Source: Oscillospiraceae bacterium (GTDB lineage Bacteria > Bacillota > Clostridia > Oscillospirales > JAKOTC01). Taken from it: DNA of 8,303 nucleotides. Position numbers and translations under genes: made by a program. The stretch covers positions 1-8,303 of the forward strand of contig DAOPZJ010000058.1 of assembly GCA_035353335.1 (NCBI GenBank), given 5' to 3'. Of this stretch, positions 5,068 to 8,303 are shown in pieces. The notes under the pieces are model-generated. The model worked only from the letters and a program-made list of their open reading frames with translations. It was not told where the DNA came from and did not search any database. The number at the start of each line of letters is the position of its first letter. Positions within the stretch are counted from its first letter, which is position 1.

Positions 5068-6147
5068 ATGAAAGTCAATCTTGATAACCTCAGGCGTTTC
5101 AAACCCGATATAGAGCAATCGGCCAAGAGGTGGGACGCCTTCTGGCAGGGCGAGCTGATCGACCGACCCATACTTCTCAGCAACTGCCCGAAAGACAAAT
5201 CCAAGCCCTATCATTATCATACCTACAAGGAGCGCAGCTTCGGGGATATGGACAAGATGACCCGCGAGGTACTGGAGAACGCGGAGAACACATACTTCGG
5301 CGGCGACTCTATCGCGACCTACTGGCCCTCCTTCGGCGCCGACGAGATTTCGACTTATTGCGGCGGCAAACTGGTGTGGAATGAGGACAGCAATATGGAC
5401 ACCAACTGGGCGGAGCCGTTTATAACAGACTTATCAACCCAGCTGCCCATAACAATCAATGAAAACAGTCCCAACTGGAAACGTATGGTCGAATTTTACG
5501 GGAAATGCGCCGATGCCTTCAGGGGTTCCGTTCTGCCCAGACCGCTGGATTTCCATACGAATATGGATCTGTTATTAGCTGCAAGGGGCTCCGAACAGCT
5601 CTGCTTTGATTTAATAGAAACCCCGGAACTCATCGACAGGGCCATGGAGGATATCCGCGGCGTCTTTAAAAAATGCTGGGAGACCTGCACAACTGCCGGC
5701 AGGATGGATGAGTTCGGCTACTATTTTGACGCTTTTTCTTCCACCGGCAGCGTAGCCTGCGTATCCTGTGATTTTATTGCGATGATCGGTCCGGAGATGT
5801 TCCGCAGATGGGCCATGCCGACGATGGAGTACGAGGCGAGCTTTATAGATCATGTAGTGCTCCACTGGGATGGCCCCGGCGCGCTGAAGCATTACGAAGA
5901 CCTGATGTCCATAGACAAGATACACCTTGTCGCCTATGTGCCCAATCCGTTCGAAACGCACCTGCAATACCTTGACCTGTATAAAAAGGTGCAGTCGCGA
6001 GGGAAAGCCGTCGCGTTTACCGGCAGCCCGGAGATGATCAAGCAGGTGCATAAGGAGCTCGATCCCCGCCTGACCGTCTACATGACCTGGCCTGGGAGCG
6101 TTGGCGAAATTGACGCACTCGATGAATGGATGATAAAAAATACGTAA
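5068..6147 (+). CDS. Uroporphyrinogen decarboxylase (URO-D) superfamily protein, substrate unknown
   Basis: The 359-residue soluble protein resembles the URO-D-fold proteins often labelled uroporphyrinogen decarboxylase or corrinoid methyltransferase-like in anaerobes. Recognisable pieces are RWDAFWQGELIDRPILL (21-37), TNWAEPF (112-118), FHTNMDLLLAARGSEQLCFDL (162-182, collinear with the family's tdlhgplDllaalrG region), GPEMFRRWAMP (241-251), HWDGPGALKHYEDLM (266-280) and VPNPFETHLQYLDLYKKVQSRGKAV (291-315). True HemE motifs for porphyrin binding are not seen, and there is no obvious HxC zinc site as in MtaA/MtbA methyltransferases, so neither heme synthesis nor methylamine metabolism should be assumed. 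AGGAG at 5056-5060 fits the ATG at 5068. No corrinoid protein, transporter or glycoside gene is adjacent. Arginine AGG is frequent here (6 of about 17) but absent from the fumarase gene, hinting at a different origin. Confidence 0.72.
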   Translation: MKVNLDNLRRFKPDIEQSAKRWDAFWQGELIDRPILLSNCPKDKSKPYHYHTYKERSFGDMDKMTREVLENAENTYFGGDSIATYWPSFGADEISTYCGGKLVWNEDSNMDTNWAEPFITDLSTQLPITINENSPNWKRMVEFYGKCADAFRGSVLPRPLDFHTNMDLLLAARGSEQLCFDLIETPELIDRAMEDIRGVFKKCWETCTTAGRMDEFGYYFDAFSSTGSVACVSCDFIAMIGPEMFRRWAMPTMEYEASFIDHVVLHWDGPGALKHYEDLMSIDKIHLVAYVPNPFETHLQYLDLYKKVQSRGKAVAFTGSPEMIKQVHKELDPRLTVYMTWPGSVGEIDALDEWMIKNT

Positions 6148-6170
6148 TTCGAAAGGCGTGGACTTCGAAT
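6147..6170. terminator. Inverted repeat between convergent genes, possible bidirectional terminator
   Basis: ATTCGAA (6147-6153) and TTCGAAT (6164-6170) form a perfect 7-base-pair stem with a 10-base loop. It fills nearly all of the 24-base gap between the stops of the URO-D-like gene and the leftward GNAT gene. Read leftward, a T-run (TTTTTT) follows within about ten bases; read rightward, the sequence is T-rich but interrupted. The stem is AT-rich, so strength is doubtful. Confidence 0.42.
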
Positions 6171-6171
6171 G

Positions 6172-6747
6172 TCAGTGATTAATATTTTTATTTGCATTTG
6201 ATTTTGACTTCCATTCTTCGTCGAGCATTGCATAAATCAATTCGTCGTACCAGACCTTTTCGGTATCCACCTTCCCGAAGCGGTTTTTGAGGAAATGCGC
6301 TTCACGGCGCATACCCAGCCGTTCCATCACATGGAATGAGGCGGTGTTATCAGCATTGCAGCTCGCCCAAATGCGGTGCAGGCCGAGCGTCTCGAAGCCG
6401 AATCTCATCATCGCATTGGCTGCTTCGGTCATGTAGCCGTGATGCCAAAAATCAAGGTGTAAAATCCAGCCGAGCATCGCGGTGTTGCGTTCTTTATTGA
6501 GATAAATTCCGCAGCCGCCGATGACGTGACCGTCCTTAAGCGCGATCGCGAACTCATATTCCATGATCGGGTCTGTCTTCCACTTCTCTTCGGCCTCGTG
6601 CAGAAAGTTGCGGGTGTCTTCCTCGGTGTTCGGGCCCCACGGCATGAACCGGATATTTTCGGGTACGGAACCGTAAGTGTGAACCTCTTCAAAATCATCG
6701 GCGCAGAACGGCCTTAAGATCAATCGTTCGGTCTCCAGTTTCAACAT
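6172..6747 (-). CDS. GNAT-family N-acetyltransferase, RimJ/RimL type
   Basis: The 191-residue protein transfers an acetyl group from acetyl-CoA to an amine. It opens with LETERLILRPF (4-14), the usual beta-1 of RimJ/RimL-like GNATs. IGGCGIYL (76-83) forms the central strand and GWILHLDFWHHGYMTEA (93-109) contains the acetyl-CoA pyrophosphate loop (HHGYMTEA, the R/QxxGxG/A position). NADNTASFHVMERLGM (131-146) is the conserved Asn and Ser region. The family includes ribosomal-protein N-terminal acetyltransferases but also many with small-molecule or antibiotic substrates, so the substrate is open. The C-terminal tail (about 178-191) is hydrophilic and low complexity. AGGAG at 6756-6760 lies eight bases before the ATG. 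It is the third gene of a leftward cluster, starting 18 bases after the phosphorylase stop, so co-transcription is likely. Confidence 0.9.
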   Translation of the reverse strand: MLKLETERLILRPFCADDFEEVHTYGSVPENIRFMPWGPNTEEDTRNFLHEAEEKWKTDPIMEYEFAIALKDGHVIGGCGIYLNKERNTAMLGWILHLDFWHHGYMTEAANAMMRFGFETLGLHRIWASCNADNTASFHVMERLGMRREAHFLKNRFGKVDTEKVWYDELIYAMLDEEWKSKSNANKNINH

Positions 6748-6765
6748 AAGTACAACTCCTTTCAG

Positions 6766-7518
6766 TTATAGACGGCGGGCGACTTCGAGCGCCAGTCGCA
6801 GATATTTTTCATGCGCGCCCTCGGGCATCTGTCCCAGTATGCGCGGATCCCAGTCTTCGCCGTCTAAGCAATCAGCGGCATAGAGAAATTGATAGCACTC
6901 AATTCCGCGAAACTGCGCGGTAGCCATGACCGAGGCGCATTCCATCTCAACCGTGATGCAGCCGTCCTGTTTGCGCTTTTCGGTGTTATCCCGCGTTTCA
7001 CGGTAAATAGCGTCGGTCGTCCAGGTCTTGCCCGCCGTAAAGGGGATGTTCAGTGCCGTTAAAATTTCGGCGGTCTTCTCGGCGGATTTGACCTCGACCC
7101 AGTCGCCTGGGGGCTGATAGTGATAACTTGTGCCCTCGTCGCGGTAAGCGCTTGTCGGTACGATGACATGGCCGGCGCAAAGTGCTTTATCGAGCGCGCC
7201 GCACGAGCCGAAAAACAGGACCTTTTTCGCACCCGCCACAATCACCTCTTCGAGCAGTCCGGCGGACGCGCTGCCGCCGAGCACCGTCATATAGACGCCG
7301 ATGCGTCTGTCGCGGTAGTCGACCGCATAAATCGGCAGCTTTACCCCGGCCGTAAAGTGCCCGATTTCCACGGCGGGGAAGAGGGTCGCCGCAAGCTCGC
7401 GGATATGCTCCGAAAAGGTGACGATCACCGTCTCGGGGAAGTTTTCAATCGGCTTGACCATATGAATCGGTTTTAAAATTTCCTCCGAAATTGGGTCAAA
7501 AGCGTTGATAATGCTCAT
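6766..7518 (-). CDS. Nucleoside phosphorylase (PNP/uridine phosphorylase family)
   Basis: The 250-residue enzyme belongs to the nucleoside phosphorylase type I family, which splits nucleosides with phosphate into base and ribose-1-phosphate. Recognisable parts are the GGSASAGLLEE stretch (81-91), FFGSCGAL (102-109; family phosphate/ribose loop), VPTSAYRDEGTSYHY (120-134), TTDAIYRET (167-175) and VEMECASVMATAQFRG (190-205; EMECA contacts the ribose hydroxyls in this family). FLYAADCLDGEDWDPR (211-226) holds the region of the base-recognising acid. The specificity, purine, uridine or methylthioadenosine-like, cannot be read safely. An upstream in-frame ATG at 7557 would add 13 residues, but GGAGG at 7527-7531 sits eight bases before the ATG at 7518, and the shorter form matches the family. 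Its start overlaps the preceding methyltransferase stop by four bases (ATGA), implying coupled translation. Confidence 0.9.
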   Translation of the reverse strand: MSIINAFDPISEEILKPIHMVKPIENFPETVIVTFSEHIRELAATLFPAVEIGHFTAGVKLPIYAVDYRDRRIGVYMTVLGGSASAGLLEEVIVAGAKKVLFFGSCGALDKALCAGHVIVPTSAYRDEGTSYHYQPPGDWVEVKSAEKTAEILTALNIPFTAGKTWTTDAIYRETRDNTEKRKQDGCITVEMECASVMATAQFRGIECYQFLYAADCLDGEDWDPRILGQMPEGAHEKYLRLALEVARRL

Positions 7519-8303
7519 TTCAGTTTCCTCCCCGCATACATCAAGTGTTCCGACCACGAAAGAAGTTCTTCACGTTCACAGGTCAGCTCAGTAAAGTCCA
7601 TCCAAAGATCGACAATCTCTTTGGACTGCGACATAATGTTGCTCTCACACGGTGCAGTCATGCCTTCCTGACCGAACAGATGGAGTTTTTGGAGCGGAAA
7701 CTGCGCCATAAACGGCAGGACTTCTTTTTGCGTGATGAAATACGCCTGAGTAAACGCTTCACCGCTAAAACTGCTGCCGTCCAAAAACGCATTGTAAAAG
7801 CCCTTTTCGTTGGGATCACCAATGATCTCGGGTTTACATTTCATGGCGTAAACCATGCCTGCGTTCATGCTGATAAACGAGGCAAACAGCACGCCGCCGG
7901 GTTTGAGCGCTTTGAGCGCCTGATTAACCGCCGTAATGCGTTCCTGTTCTTCGAGCAAGTGATATAAAGGCCCCATCAACAAAACATGGTCGTATTTCTC
8001 GCTGATTAATTTATCGAGTTCGAGCGCGTTGCAGGCGAGCCCGTTGATCTTCAAATCCGCTTCTTTGGCTTTTTGCAGAGCAAACTTGACGTTTTCTTCC
8101 GACAAGTCAGCCAACGTCACCTTGCAGCCCTTTTGTGCCAAATACAGCGAATACCGTCCCGGCCCTCCGCCGATATCCAACACCTTGTCGCCGGGCTTGA
8201 TATAGCGGTCTAAAAAGCGGCAGGTTAATAAAAACTCCGGTCTTCCGGCGATTCGCTGCCATTCGACTTCGCAGCCCCCGTTGTAGTAGGCGCGCACGGT
8301 CTC
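7515..8303 (-). CDS. Class I SAM-dependent methyltransferase (5' end just off the window)
   Basis: The reading frame is open to the right edge, giving 262 visible residues beginning ETVRAYYNGG. A GTG at 8297 could be a start, but family members typically begin METVRxYY, so the true ATG is probably the next codon beyond the window. Motif I is VLDIGGGPGRYS (41-52), the acidic end of strand 2 is TLADLS (63-68), and LLMGPLYHLLEEQER (108-122) and LKPGGVLFASF (133-143) match motifs II to III of the UbiE/small-molecule type. These enzymes methylate varied small molecules, so the substrate is unknown. Length is normal, there is no frameshift, and no membrane segment is seen. Its TGA (7517-7515) overlaps the phosphorylase ATG, so it leads the leftward cluster with the phosphorylase and the GNAT. 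Confidence 0.88.
   Translation of the reverse strand, partial: ETVRAYYNGGCEVEWQRIAGRPEFLLTCRFLDRYIKPGDKVLDIGGGPGRYSLYLAQKGCKVTLADLSEENVKFALQKAKEADLKINGLACNALELDKLISEKYDHVLLMGPLYHLLEEQERITAVNQALKALKPGGVLFASFISMNAGMVYAMKCKPEIIGDPNEKGFYNAFLDGSSFSGEAFTQAYFITQKEVLPFMAQFPLQKLHLFGQEGMTAPCESNIMSQSKEIVDLWMDFTELTCEREELLSWSEHLMYAGRKLK
7527..7531 (-). promoter_or_regulatory. Ribosome binding site deciding the nucleoside phosphorylase start
   Basis: GGAGG on the minus strand lies eight bases upstream of the ATG at 7518-7516, inside the 3' end of the methyltransferase gene. It supports the 250-residue form and coupling through the ATGA overlap. Confidence 0.75.

Noticed and set aside
5611..6051. A 146-residue minus-strand frame within the URO-D-like gene
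   Set aside because: It is antisense to the best-conserved part of the URO-D-like protein and has no motif of its own.
5068..6147. Calling the URO-D-like gene hemE
   Set aside because: The porphyrin-binding signatures of true HemE are not seen, the architecture fits the divergent anaerobe group, and no heme gene is nearby.

Overview
The window looks like a chromosomal segment from an anaerobic Clostridia-type Firmicute, possibly Oscillospiraceae-like. The evidence is AAGGAGG-type ribosome binding sites, a Clostridia-style SecA N-terminus, a short S1 protein with a charged tail, an oxygen-sensitive class I (iron-sulfur) fumarase subunit, an aldo/keto reductase with a two-cluster ferredoxin tail, and intermediate base composition. 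The exact genus cannot be read from this sequence. I see no rRNA, tRNA, CRISPR array, transposase or phage gene.

Region by region. (1) Bases 1-104 hold the first 34 codons of secA, reading leftward off the edge. (2) A divergent spacer (105-319) carries three perfect DNA palindromes and an AT-rich hairpin. (3) Bases 320-2735 form a tight rightward operon of S1-domain RNA-binding protein, class I fumarase alpha subunit and THUMP-containing RNA methyltransferase. Both junctions are one-base TAATG overlaps, so translation is probably coupled. The fumarase beta subunit is missing, which is unusual. (4) A small convergent spacer with a possible terminator leads to a leftward aldo/keto reductase (2823-3935). 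(5) Divergent from it, a well-formed extended -10 promoter drives an XRE-type regulator with a repeat-like C-terminal domain (4133-4951). (6) Downstream, from its own TATAAT promoter region, comes a uroporphyrinogen-decarboxylase-superfamily protein of unknown substrate (5068-6147), with arginine codon use unlike the fumarase operon. (7) Leftward from the right edge, three closely packed genes run methyltransferase, nucleoside phosphorylase, RimJ/RimL-type GNAT acetyltransferase (8303 to 6172). The first pair shares a 4-base ATGA overlap.

The left half mixes core functions (protein export, RNA binding and modification, central carbon metabolism). The right half is accessory: a regulator, an orphan URO-D-like enzyme and a small modification/salvage cluster. 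No obvious new defence or mobile system is visible. The most interesting points are the unpartnered fumarase alpha subunit inside an RNA-related operon, the solitary URO-D-like gene, the palindrome set between secA and the S1 gene, and an inverted repeat lying on the -35 box of the XRE gene. Intergenic stretches are all shorter than 300 bases.
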